A stretch of DNA of 38,717 nt, from NCBI GenBank assembly GCA_963655255.1, contig CAVKEB010000022.1, forward strand, positions 1 through 38,717, in the 5' to 3' direction. Shown here in pieces: positions 25,202 through 33,323 of the stretch. Position 1 is the first letter of the stretch. Every line of letters begins with the position of its first letter. A model generated the notes under the pieces. It saw only the letters and a list, made by a program, of their open reading frames with translations, was not told the origin of the DNA and searched no databases. The position numbers were made by a program, and so were the translations under genes. Source of the DNA: CAG-791 sp963655255 (GTDB taxonomy: Bacteria > Bacillota > Clostridia > Lachnospirales > Lachnospiraceae).

Positions 25202-25247
25202 CTTATTCCTCCGGCTGACGCATTTCAAGCTTTTTTATTTCTGTCCT

Positions 25248-28200
25248 TCAGATTCCCCGCATGGAAACCTCAAAGTGGAGGTGCTTCTTATTGCTGAGAA
25301 GAAATTCCTCATGCGTCCTTGCTCCCCAGCTGTCATCCCCGGCAACGCCCATCTGCATGAGAGAGCAGCGCACCGTTGTGTGATGCACCGGCGGCAGCTC
25401 CGTGTGGTGGGCGGCGTTCTCGATTTCCTCCGGCGTCCAGGGAAGCGCGGAGAAGTTCATCGTCATGCCCTCCGGAACAGAGAAAAGAAGTCCTCTCCCC
25501 CTCCGGTCGGTCACCTTCGCCCAGCGGACCCCCGTCTTGTTGCCGCACTCCTGCGGAACAAGGTAGCGCGTCATCTGGTCCGCGACGCTCCCGGAATAAA
25601 CGCCGAGCTTTGCGCCCTTTTCCCGGTCACAATAGGTTTCCTCCGGTCCGTTCCCGTACCAGGTCACCTGATCATAATCGGCATCCAGCGTAAAGAGCAT
25701 GCCGAATTCCGGCATCGGCGGGAGCTCTTTCTGCGGATCATAGTCCATCACAAAGTCCACGGTTCCGTCCAGGTGGAACTTCGTCTTCACCAGAAGCTCC
25801 GCCTCCGGCACCGTCGGGAGGAACAGCCGCTGCGTGACCGCATACGTCTCTCCTTCCTTCCGCACTCTCGGGTAGCGGGAGAGCTCCTCCGGAGAAAGGC
25901 TTCCCGCCCCTTCCGCCGGGAAGTCCGATGCGTACAGGCTTGCCAGCTTCCAGATTCCGTACCGGCCCGGCATATTATTGCCCTTGTCGTTGTCGGTCGG
26001 CGCTCTCCAGAAATTCGGCCGCGGCGGAAGGTCAATCATTTCCTTCCCTCCGTACCGGTAGGACTTCAGTCCCATCTTATTGATATAGGAGAACAAAGCG
26101 TCATAGTCGGTTCCCCTCACGCCGACATTGAAGGTTCCGCGGATCAGCTCCGGAAGCTCTGCTTTCTCCTTTGCCTGTCCCTCTCCGCCCTCTTCCCGGT
26201 TTTCCACGGCAGAAAGCACGGACTTTGCAGCTGCAGCATTTCCCGGAATCCGCACCACCTGCTGCCCGAAGGCAGTTTCATAGCCGGCATCCGCCCACAG
26301 CGTCTTTTCGCGCAGCCGGAAGGAAACCGTCACCGCATACTCTCCCTTTTCTTCCGGGAGCCGGAACGGGAGCGGATATTCCTTCTCTTCCAGAGGCGGA
26401 ACCGCTGTCTCCACCTCTTTCTCCTCCAGAAGGTGTCCTTCCTTCTCCAGAAGCACCACGCACGCAAAGCGGTCCGTCGACACCTCCAGATTCCGGTTGA
26501 TGACCGTAAACGAACTGCCGTCAAACCGGACGGAAATGTTCTGATACAGGAACTTCACTTCCTGAAGCTTCGGGTATTCCAGACGGTCCCCCGCCACAAT
26601 GCCGTTTCCGGAGAAGCTGTAGTCCGTCGGCCGCTCCAGGCAGTCTCCGCCGTAGGCCTGATATTCCCGGCCATAGCGGTCTTTCTTTCGCAGGGACTGA
26701 TCCGCAAAATCCCAGATAAAGCCGCCCTGATAGCGCGGCTCCTCCTCGGAGAGCTCCGTGTACTTGAACATTCCTCCGTTGGAATTGCCCATGGAATGTG
26801 TGTACTCGCAGCAGATAAACGGCTTGTCCGGATGGTCCTTCAGGAATTCCCGGATCTTGTCCGCAGGCGTATACATCTGGCTCTCGATATCCGAGGTCAC
26901 ATCGTAGCGGCGGTCCCAGAAAACGCCCTCGTAGTGCACCAGGCGGTCCGGGTCCAGCTGGCGGAACCGGCGCGACATCTCATAAATGACGCTCCCGCCG
27001 AATGACTCATTTCCGCAGGACCAGATCAGAATCGCCGGGTGGTTCTTGTCTCTCTGGTAGCAGGAATTCACGCGGTCCAGAAGAACCGGTTCCCACTCCT
27101 TGTGATCACCGGGAAGAATGTTCTCCTCTCCGGAGCGTTCCTTCGCCGCCCAGGTTCCGTGGGTCTCCATGTTGTTCTCCGCGATCAGGTACAATCCGTA
27201 CTCGTCGCAGAGGCGATACAGCTTCGTGTCGTCCGGATAGTGGCTCGTGCGAATGGCATTGATATTATTGCGCTTCATGATCGCAAGATCCCGGCGCATC
27301 GCCTCCTCGCTCATTCCGGCGCGGCCGCTGTCGCAGGAAAACTCATGCCGGTTGACGCCCTTGAACACAATCCGTTTCCCGTTGAGGCACATCAGGCCGT
27401 CCTTCAGCTCGAAGCGGCGGAAGCCGACCTTCTCATGGATGAATTCCACGGCCTTCCCAGACTTCGCGTGCAGGGTCAGATACAGATCATACAGCTGCGG
27501 GTCCTCCGCCGACCAGAGGGCCGGTGCCGCGACCTTTGCCGTGATCTCGTTCTCCCTTTCGTTGTCCGCCTCGCCGGAGAGGATGATTTTCCCGTCCTTC
27601 TCCAGACGGTACTCCGTATAGCCGTAGATGTGCTTTTCCTCCTGCACCTCCTCCGCCGGTCCCGAGAGCTTCAGATTCAGCACCAGATCCGCCTGCGTGC
27701 AGGACTCATCCAGGAGCGTCCGGATTTTCAGATCCTCCGCGTGCACCTCGGGCACCGCGGTCAGATGCACATCCCGGAAAATACCGCTGAACCGGTAGAA
27801 GTCCTGATCCTCCAGCCAGCTCGAGCTCGTCCACTTGAAGACGCGGACGGCCAGCTTGTTCTCTCCCTCGAAAAGATACGGCGTCAGGTCGAACTCCGAC
27901 GGTGTGAAGGTGTCCTCGCTGTAGCCGACAAAGCTGCCGTTGAGCCACACCGCATAGCCGCTCTCCACGCCCTGGAAGGAGATATGGACCGGCTTCCCCT
28001 GCATTGCCTCCGGCACCCGGAAGTACTTCACATAGCTCCCGACCGGATTGAACTGCGTCGGGATCTCTCCCGGCTTCAGCGCTTCCCTTCCGTCCCACGG
28101 ATACTGCGTGTTGATGTAGGCCGGAACATCGTACCCTTCCATCTGCATATGGGCAGGAACACGGATCTCGTCCCAGCTTCTGCAGTCGCAGCTCAGCTTC

Positions 28201-28907
28201 TCAAAACCGCGGATGGCCGACTGCGGGTTCCTCGCATAGGAAAAATACCACAGACCGTTTAAGGAGCTGCGAAGCGAGGTCTCCCCCTTCTCCATCTCCG
28301 CCGCCGAAGCATAGCAGACGTGATCCGAATGGGCCGGAAGAACGCCGATCTTGAACTGCTCCGGATCCGAGAGGACCGATTCGTCAAAAGAAGCACCTCC
28401 GTTCTCCCGAAGAATTCCCTTTTCGATCTCCAGACTGTCCTTTCTGCAGTCCGGCAGCTCCTCCCCGATCAGCGCATCCAGCTCGCCGTTGAAATTCTCC
28501 ATGCAGCGGTGCAGAAGGTTCCTGCCGCTCTGGGCCTCATAATCGGAGAGCTTTCTGCGAAAACGCTGCAGCGTTCTCTCCGAAACCGGCTGCACCAGCG
28601 CACTTGTGGTATGAAGCGCCGTCTGGTAACGGACATCGAAGATGCAGTTCTCCACAACCTGCGTGTCGGACAGATCAAAAATTTCTTCCAGAATCAACGC
28701 CCCCACAATGACATTGACCGGTCCGCTCGGTTTCGTGGAAATGCTGGAATACAGCGGCAGGAAAATCTTCTCGTCGATTCTCGGGAAAATCTGTTCCGCA
28801 AAACGTCCCGCCCAGGATTTTTCAATCCGTTTCTGTTCCCGGTCGTTCAGCGAGAGCGTTCTGTCACCGAAGCCGAGCTGCTGGTAACTGTTTGATGAAA
28901 AAGCCAT
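25248..28907 (-). CDS. lacZ: Beta-galactosidase (GH2, LacZ type) fused to an IS1182-type transposase N-terminus
   Basis: The 1219-residue reading frame has two unrelated parts. Residues 1 to about 148 match the start of IS1182-family transposases (DUF772): SYQQLGFGDRTLSLNDRE, PVNVIVGALILEEIFDLSD and RTLQRFRRK. From about residue 176 (SVLSDPEQFKIGVLPAHSDH) it is a full-length LacZ: a jelly-roll with GVESGYAVWLNGSFVGYSED, a TIM barrel with acid/base Glu in SCGNES (about 633) and nucleophile Glu in CCEYTHS (about 701), and the C-terminal large domain with PRPNFWRAPTDND. It would hydrolyse beta-galactosides such as lactose in the cytoplasm. There is no stop, frameshift or good internal ribosome site at the junction. 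The ATG at 28907 has AGGGGGG upstream, so the fusion should be made as one protein. No transposase C-terminus is present nearby. Confidence 0.93.
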   Translation of the reverse strand: MAFSSNSYQQLGFGDRTLSLNDREQKRIEKSWAGRFAEQIFPRIDEKIFLPLYSSISTKPSGPVNVIVGALILEEIFDLSDTQVVENCIFDVRYQTALHTTSALVQPVSERTLQRFRRKLSDYEAQSGRNLLHRCMENFNGELDALIGEELPDCRKDSLEIEKGILRENGGASFDESVLSDPEQFKIGVLPAHSDHVCYASAAEMEKGETSLRSSLNGLWYFSYARNPQSAIRGFEKLSCDCRSWDEIRVPAHMQMEGYDVPAYINTQYPWDGREALKPGEIPTQFNPVGSYVKYFRVPEAMQGKPVHISFQGVESGYAVWLNGSFVGYSEDTFTPSEFDLTPYLFEGENKLAVRVFKWTSSSWLEDQDFYRFSGIFRDVHLTAVPEVHAEDLKIRTLLDESCTQADLVLNLKLSGPAEEVQEEKHIYGYTEYRLEKDGKIILSGEADNERENEITAKVAAPALWSAEDPQLYDLYLTLHAKSGKAVEFIHEKVGFRRFELKDGLMCLNGKRIVFKGVNRHEFSCDSGRAGMSEEAMRRDLAIMKRNNINAIRTSHYPDDTKLYRLCDEYGLYLIAENNMETHGTWAAKERSGEENILPGDHKEWEPVLLDRVNSCYQRDKNHPAILIWSCGNESFGGSVIYEMSRRFRQLDPDRLVHYEGVFWDRRYDVTSDIESQMYTPADKIREFLKDHPDKPFICCEYTHSMGNSNGGMFKYTELSEEEPRYQGGFIWDFADQSLRKKDRYGREYQAYGGDCLERPTDYSFSGNGIVAGDRLEYPKLQEVKFLYQNISVRFDGSSFTVINRNLEVSTDRFACVVLLEKEGHLLEEKEVETAVPPLEEKEYPLPFRLPEEKGEYAVTVSFRLREKTLWADAGYETAFGQQVVRIPGNAAAAKSVLSAVENREEGGEGQAKEKAELPELIRGTFNVGVRGTDYDALFSYINKMGLKSYRYGGKEMIDLPPRPNFWRAPTDNDKGNNMPGRYGIWKLASLYASDFPAEGAGSLSPEELSRYPRVRKEGETYAVTQRLFLPTVPEAELLVKTKFHLDGTVDFVMDYDPQKELPPMPEFGMLFTLDADYDQVTWYGNGPEETYCDREKGAKLGVYSGSVADQMTRYLVPQECGNKTGVRWAKVTDRRGRGLLFSVPEGMTMNFSALPWTPEEIENAAHHTELPPVHHTTVRCSLMQMGVAGDDSWGARTHEEFLLSNKKHLHFEVSMRGI

Positions 28908-28936
28908 GGTGTTCCCCCCTCTTTTCCTTCCTGGTT

Positions 28937-28966
28937 TCTATAATCATTGAAATCACATCCTGTCAT
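28937..28966 (-). promoter_or_regulatory. Possible promoter of the lacZ fusion
   Basis: On the minus strand ATGACA (28961-28966) and TATAGA (28937-28942) have 18-bp spacing, 30 bp upstream of the fusion start. The fit is moderate. If the first part came from an insertion sequence, this promoter may have come with it. Confidence 0.4.
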
Positions 28967-28969
28967 TGC

Positions 28970-29010
28970 TTCCTGCGGACAGCCACCTCGAATTTCCTCC
29001 GGAAATCTTC
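28970..29010 (-). repeat. Dispersed stem-loop repeat, copy D
   Basis: On the minus strand GATTTCC and GGAAATTC form the dyad, followed by GAGGTG and GTCC. It is close to the copy at 264-306 over the stem and first tail bases, then diverges. It lies between cls and the lacZ fusion. Confidence 0.5.
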
Positions 29011-29045
29011 GGTGTTGGACTGGCGTCCAATGGAAACATGTGTCT

Positions 29046-30686
29046 TCACATCAGTGGTGCAATCAATCTCAGCAGGCAGTGGAAGATACGAAGGAAGATG
29101 CTCCGCTGGCCGACGCGGTAGCGATCCGTCACCTCGCAGCTGCGCGCAAGGAGCGCCTCCATATCCTTTTTCACGTCCTGCACGGAATGAGTTCCGTACA
29201 TCACGCATCCGTCCTCAAAGTGATGATACAGACTCCGGTAGTCGAGATTGATGGTGCCGCAGGTCGCCACGAAGTCGTCGCTGACGCAGCACTTCGCATG
29301 GCAGAAGCCCGGCGTAAACTCATAGATCCGGACTCCCTTGCGCACCAGCTGTGCGTAATAGGACCTCGTCAGCTGATACGTGATCTTTTTGTCCGGGATC
29401 CCCGGCGTCACAATCCGCACATCCACGCCGCGCTCCGCGGCAAGCGTAATCGCGCGGCTCATCTCATCTGTCAGAATCAGGTACGGCGTCACGAAATACA
29501 GATAGTCGGACGCCCCGTTTGCGATCGACATATACACGTTCTCGCCGATCTGCTCTTCATCCAGTGGGGAATCCGCGTAGGGCTGAACATATCCGGTCGC
29601 GTTTTTCACGACGTCATATTCCACGTTCTCCGTGCTCTCCCGGACTTCCGGGTTCTTCCAGAAGTCCGCCGCCGACTCCGCATTCTCAATCGAAAGCCCC
29701 GGGAAAAAACGCCCGAACTCCTTATCATCCTCATCGGTCGCGCGGATCGCGTTCCACATCTCCAGAAAAACCGTGGTGTAGGTGCGGACTGCGGGGCCGG
29801 TCAGCCGGATGCCCGCGTCCTTCCATTCTCCGTACGGATGGGTCACGTTAAAATACTCGTTCGCGAGATTGTAGCCGCCGGTATAGGCAACCTTCCCGTC
29901 AATCACGGTAATCTTCCGGTGGTCCCGGTTGTTCATGAACACGCGAAGGCTCGGCAACACCGGATTGAAGACCCTGGTGCGGATTCCGTCCGCTTCCATT
30001 TTCGCGCGGAAACCGCCGTTGATGAAGCTGATACTGCCGACATCATCGTAGAACAAACGGACCTCCACGCCCTCCTTCACCTTCTGCTTCAGAATGCGGT
30101 GAATCCGCTCAAACGACTCCTTGTCCTCAATCGCGAAATACTCCATGAAGATGAATTTCTCCGCCCGGGAGAGATCCTGGAGCTGGGCCTCCAGAGCCTT
30201 TGCCGCGTCCGGATAATAAATGCATCCCTCGTTGCGGTACAACGGAAAACTTCCCTTCCGCCACAGATACCGCGCGATGCCGTCTGCTGCCGGATTCTCA
30301 TAACGAAGAGACGGCTGCACATTTTTCTCCTGCAGCATGAACACCGACAGCCGCTTTTCGATCTCCGAAAACCGCTTCTGCATCGGATGCGTCGCAAGCT
30401 TGCTGTCCATCAGAAACCAGAGAACGATCCCCAGAAGCGGCACCGCCGTAATCAGCATGATCCACGGCATTTTCATGGAAGAAGTGGTGTGCTTCCCATA
30501 GATCATCAGCACGATCAGAACGGCAACGACCTCCGTAAAAATACGAATCCATATGGAATAGCCATTCAGCCAGGCCACCAGAATATAGAGGAAATAGATC
30601 TGCGCCGTTGTGGCCAGCACGACGAAAATCAGCCGGACGACGCCGTTGCCGGTGTCTGTCTTCCGCTCCACTCTCATGTTGCTCAA
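29046..30686 (-). CDS. cls: Cardiolipin synthase, phospholipase D family
   Basis: Two N-terminal membrane helices (about 10-60) precede a phospholipase D-type domain with two HKD motifs. The first is DHRKITVIDGKVAYTGGYNL (about 250) and the second HAKCCVSDDFVATCGTINLD (about 463). The enzyme condenses two phosphatidylglycerol molecules into cardiolipin at the membrane. I prefer a TTG start at 30686 (546 residues) because AAGGAG lies nine bases upstream; the ATG three codons later has the same site 18 bases away. An ATG at 30746 would add 20 basic residues with no supporting ribosome site. It is divergent from the dehydrogenase gene. Confidence 0.92.
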   Translation of the reverse strand: MSNMRVERKTDTGNGVVRLIFVVLATTAQIYFLYILVAWLNGYSIWIRIFTEVVAVLIVLMIYGKHTTSSMKMPWIMLITAVPLLGIVLWFLMDSKLATHPMQKRFSEIEKRLSVFMLQEKNVQPSLRYENPAADGIARYLWRKGSFPLYRNEGCIYYPDAAKALEAQLQDLSRAEKFIFMEYFAIEDKESFERIHRILKQKVKEGVEVRLFYDDVGSISFINGGFRAKMEADGIRTRVFNPVLPSLRVFMNNRDHRKITVIDGKVAYTGGYNLANEYFNVTHPYGEWKDAGIRLTGPAVRTYTTVFLEMWNAIRATDEDDKEFGRFFPGLSIENAESAADFWKNPEVRESTENVEYDVVKNATGYVQPYADSPLDEEQIGENVYMSIANGASDYLYFVTPYLILTDEMSRAITLAAERGVDVRIVTPGIPDKKITYQLTRSYYAQLVRKGVRIYEFTPGFCHAKCCVSDDFVATCGTINLDYRSLYHHFEDGCVMYGTHSVQDVKKDMEALLARSCEVTDRYRVGQRSIFLRIFHCLLRLIAPLM

Positions 30687-30798
30687 TTCGTTTTGCTCCT
30701 TACTGCAATTTTTTATCCGGGTCCTTCTGCCTGCCTTTTCCGGCAAGGCCGCCCCGTCCGTCCGTGCACAGGGTAGTATCTTTTCTGCCTGTCCCTAT

Positions 30799-30922
30799 TG
30801 TACAATATGCGGTAGCATCTCCTGCATATAAAGTTGCAGGACGGAATCTGCCATCAGGCAGAACGACTCCCCCAAATGGGTATCCGGGCCGCTTCATTTC
30901 CGGCATATTCGCATATTGTACA
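30799..30922. promoter_or_regulatory. Divergent control region with two inverted GCATATTGTACA boxes
   Basis: The 12-bp GCATATTGTACA occurs on the minus strand (30799-30810) facing cls and on the plus strand (30911-30922) facing the dehydrogenase. Each lies 50-115 bp upstream of its gene. Minus-strand TACAAT within the first could be the cls -10 box. Between them is a TCTGCC/GGCAGA hairpin near 30850. The boxes may be paired operators or simply the two promoter cores. No gene lies in this 286-bp gap. Confidence 0.4.
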
Positions 30923-30972
30923 GAATGGATATTATTTTAACGCATCCGGATCGACTTACGAAAGGATTTGTT

Positions 30973-31866
30973 ATGGATTTGAATTATTCCCGCACAGCTC
31001 TTGTAACCGGCGCTTCCCGCGGAATCGGGAAAGCCATTGCCGCAGCGCTGGCAGGGGACGGATGGAACCTGATTCTGACCTGCTCCCGGACGCTTCCGGA
31101 GCTTTCCGCCTTTGCTGCGGACCTGGAAGAGCGTCATCATGTGCTCGTCCGGAGCGTTCTCTGCGACATGGGGGATTCCGCTTCGGTTTCGCGTCTTTTT
31201 GCAGGGATTCCTTCGCTGGAGCTGCTGGTCAACAACGCCGGAATCGCGCACATCGGCCTTCTGCAGGACATGACGGATGAGGAATGGGACCGCATTCTTG
31301 CGACCAATCTTTCTTCCGTTTTCTATACCTCGCGGGCAGCCATCCCGCTCTTTCTGAAGAACCGCTCCCGGGCGGAGGACTGCGATACCGGTGCCGCACT
31401 TTGGAACACAAAAGAAGCCGCTTTCGACGCAGTACTCCAAGACACAAGGAAATTCAATTCCTCCGGAGATGATGTACGCGCCTCTTCCAAGCCAAAAGAA
31501 GACGGCATTCCGGCTGGGTCTGTCTGCCCGGGGCGCATTCTCAACATCTCCTCTGTCTGGGGAAACGTCGGAGCCTCCTGCGAGGCGGCCTATTCCGCCA
31601 CCAAGGGAGGTGTCAATTCACTCACCCGGGCCCTTGCCAAGGAGCTCGCGCCTTCCGGCATTCCCGTCAATGCCATTGCCTGCGGGTGCGTCGACACGGC
31701 CATGAACGGCCAGCTGAGTGCAGAAGAAAAGGCGGAGCTTTCCGAAGAAATCCCCGCCGGACGTTTCGCAGAGCCGGGGGAAATTGCCGCCGCGGCCTTG
31801 CAGCTGATCCATGCCCCCGCCTATCTCACCGGTCAGATCGTGACCGTGGACGGCGGATGGATCTAA
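30973..31866 (+). CDS. Short-chain dehydrogenase/reductase (FabG-like) with an internal insertion
   Basis: The cofactor motif TGASRGIGKA (12-21), NNAGIAH (87-93) and the catalytic Ser194, Tyr207 and Lys211 (NISS, AAYSATK) make it a classical SDR. The C-terminus GQIVTVDGGWI is FabG-like, so it may act on 3-oxoacyl or other keto substrates with NADPH. At 297 residues it exceeds the usual ~245 because of a polar insertion of about 55 residues (131-186) between the helix ending IPLFLKN and the strand GRILNISS. The ATG at 30973 follows AAAGGA; a longer in-frame start would translate the promoter region. It is divergent from cls. Confidence 0.88.
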   Translation: MDLNYSRTALVTGASRGIGKAIAAALAGDGWNLILTCSRTLPELSAFAADLEERHHVLVRSVLCDMGDSASVSRLFAGIPSLELLVNNAGIAHIGLLQDMTDEEWDRILATNLSSVFYTSRAAIPLFLKNRSRAEDCDTGAALWNTKEAAFDAVLQDTRKFNSSGDDVRASSKPKEDGIPAGSVCPGRILNISSVWGNVGASCEAAYSATKGGVNSLTRALAKELAPSGIPVNAIACGCVDTAMNGQLSAEEKAELSEEIPAGRFAEPGEIAAAALQLIHAPAYLTGQIVTVDGGWI

Positions 31867-31873
31867 CTGTCAT

Positions 31874-31897
31874 GGCACCGGTTCCGTGCCTTTCTTC
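31874..31897 (+). terminator. Probable terminator of the dehydrogenase gene
   Basis: GGCAC and GTGCC pair around a 7-base loop and are followed by TTTCTTCT. It starts seven bases after the stop codon, and its T-tract reaches the end of the convergent deoC. The stem is short. Confidence 0.45.
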
Positions 31898-32559
31898 TAC
31901 TGCATCTCTTTCACCAGTTTGATCACGCGGCTGGTGCCGAGCCGGGACGCCCCGAGCTCCAGGAACTTCTCCGCATCCTCCAGCGTGGAGATTCCTCCGG
32001 CCGCCTTCACTCTCACATGAGGGCCGACGTGCTCCTTCATCAGCTTCACATCCTCGAAGGTTGCGCCCGCCGTGGAGAAACCCGTCGAAGTCTTGATGAA
32101 ATCTGCGCCGCTCTTTGTTACCGCTTCGCACATCCGGATCTTCTCTTCCCTGGTCAGGAGGCAGGTCTCAATGATGACCTTCAGAATGTGATCTCCGACG
32201 GCTTCCTTGATCTGCCGGATCTCATCCTCCACCTTGTCGTACCGTTCGTCCTTGACCCAGCCGACATTGATGACCATATCCACCTCCGACACGCCGTTTG
32301 CGATGGCGTCCTTGGCCTCGAATACCTTGGAGGCCGTTGTGGAATAACCGTTCGGGAAACCGATCACCACACAGACCGGAATCCGTCCGTCCAGATATTC
32401 CACGGCCTGTTTCGCATAGGCCGGCGGAATGCAGACGCTGGCCGTCCCGAACCGCACGGCATCATCGCAGATTGCCTGGATCTGCTCCCACGTGGCATCC
32501 ACCTTCAGCAGGGTGTGATCACAGCTTGCAATAATCTCCTGTAATTTCTGTCTGTCCAT
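31897..32559 (-). CDS. deoC: Deoxyribose-phosphate aldolase
   Basis: At 220 residues the length is normal. The Schiff-base Lys156 lies in ADFIKTSTGFST, the partner Lys185 in VKAAGGIST, and Asp95 in DMVINVG. The enzyme splits 2-deoxyribose 5-phosphate into glyceraldehyde 3-phosphate and acetaldehyde, so DNA nucleosides can feed glycolysis. The ATG at 32559 has AGGAG eight bases upstream. A longer open frame runs back through the tRNA gene and is not coding. No other deoxynucleoside genes are adjacent. A weak promoter lies at 32582-32609. Confidence 0.96.
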   Translation of the reverse strand: MDRQKLQEIIASCDHTLLKVDATWEQIQAICDDAVRFGTASVCIPPAYAKQAVEYLDGRIPVCVVIGFPNGYSTTASKVFEAKDAIANGVSEVDMVINVGWVKDERYDKVEDEIRQIKEAVGDHILKVIIETCLLTREEKIRMCEAVTKSGADFIKTSTGFSTAGATFEDVKLMKEHVGPHVRVKAAGGISTLEDAEKFLELGASRLGTSRVIKLVKEMQ

Positions 32560-32581
32560 TTCCGTATCTCCTTTCCAAGTT

Positions 32582-32609
32582 TCAATAACTGGTTCTGTTT
32601 TTAAATCAA
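32582..32609 (-). promoter_or_regulatory. Possible deoC promoter overlapping the tRNA terminator tail
   Basis: On the minus strand TTGATT (32604-32609) and TATTGA (32582-32587) have 16-bp spacing. The -35 box sits at the end of the U-tract of the tRNA terminator. Confidence 0.35.
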
Positions 32610-32610
32610 A

Positions 32611-32660
32611 AAACCTTGTATTTTCAACATTACAGACATCTCGTTGAGAATACAAGGTTT
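32611..32660 (-). terminator. Terminator of tRNA-Leu
   Basis: AAACCTTGTATT and AATACAAGGTTT form a 12-bp stem with an inner CAAC/GTTG pairing. The minus strand continues with TTT-rich sequence ending TTTTTTGATTT across the stem end. It lies ten bases past the tRNA. Confidence 0.8.
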
Positions 32661-32669
32661 CATAAAAGC

Positions 32670-32753
32670 TGCCGCCAGCGGGAATCGAACCCGCACTCTG
32701 TTGCCAGAACGGGATTTTAAGTCCCGCGCGTCTACCAGTTCCGCCATGGCGGC
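32670..32753 (-). tRNA. tRNA-Leu(UAA)
   Basis: The 84-base gene has acceptor arms GCCGCCA/TGGCGGC with discriminator A. The D-arm region is GGCGGAACTGGTAGACGC, the anticodon loop CTTAAAA carries anticodon UAA, and a long type II variable arm is present. The T-arm is GCGGGTTCGATTCCCGC. CCA is not encoded in the DNA. It has its own promoter and terminator. Confidence 0.95.
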
Positions 32754-32767
32754 ATATCATCTGGTTT

Positions 32768-32796
32768 ATGATACGCGACTGTATCGAAATTATCAA
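32768..32796 (-). promoter_or_regulatory. tRNA-Leu promoter
   Basis: On the minus strand TTGATA (32791-32796) and TATCAT (32768-32773) have 17-bp spacing, 15 bp upstream of the tRNA. It lies directly after the DUF4364 gene. Confidence 0.65.
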
Positions 32797-32810
32797 GATT
32801 TTTTTGCGGA

Positions 32811-33323
32811 CTACTCCATCAGCATCTCCACGAGCCTCTGATAGATTTCGCTGCTCTTCTCTTTCCAGCCCGCCACGGCCTTCTTCGCCGCTTCTTCATC
32901 CGGAATCGACAGGTCCAGGGAGACAATCGGATGCCCGCTCTCCTTCACCACGAGGTGCGTTGTGTAATCGCCGAAGGTCGAGCGGTAGTATTCGCCGAAG
33001 ATGGACTCCTCGTTCGTGATCTCCCGTCCCATGTCCTTCAGATAGGTGCGCACCTGCTGTTTGATGCCGTCCGGGAGCTGATCCGCGAAAAAGCCGAGCG
33101 TCTCCTCCCCTTCCTCCGTAATCTGGAGAAAGGTTTTGCCGCCCATGCTGCGCTCTTCCACGAATCCGTTTTTCTCGATCTCCTCGTAGGTCTGCAGGAG
33201 CGTCTCGAAATTCGCGTATCCGTTCTCGATCAGAAAAGAGCTGGTTCGCGGCATGGTAAGCTCCCCGCCCGCGCGGTCCAGCATATATAGAATGATTAAC
33301 TTGTAAATTGCAACCGCTTCCAT
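32811..33323 (-). CDS. DUF4364 family protein
   Basis: This 170-residue protein is typical of a family common in Clostridia and of unknown function. Its N-terminal half has a winged-helix look (YKLIILYMLDRAGGELTMPR, then a helix pair and KTFLQITEEGEETL), suggesting DNA binding or regulation. The C-terminal half is mixed alpha/beta (THLVVKESGHPIVSLDLSIP). Its ATG shares one base with the TGA stop of the malic enzyme gene, so the two are almost certainly co-translated. No terminator separates it from the tRNA promoter. Confidence 0.85.
   Translation of the reverse strand: MEAVAIYKLIILYMLDRAGGELTMPRTSSFLIENGYANFETLLQTYEEIEKNGFVEERSMGGKTFLQITEEGEETLGFFADQLPDGIKQQVRTYLKDMGREITNEESIFGEYYRSTFGDYTTHLVVKESGHPIVSLDLSIPDEEAAKKAVAGWKEKSSEIYQRLVEMLME

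Noticed and set aside
32560..32796. N-terminal extension of deoC
   Set aside because: The open frame runs through tRNA-Leu and its terminator. The ATG at 32559 has a good ribosome site and matches the family.
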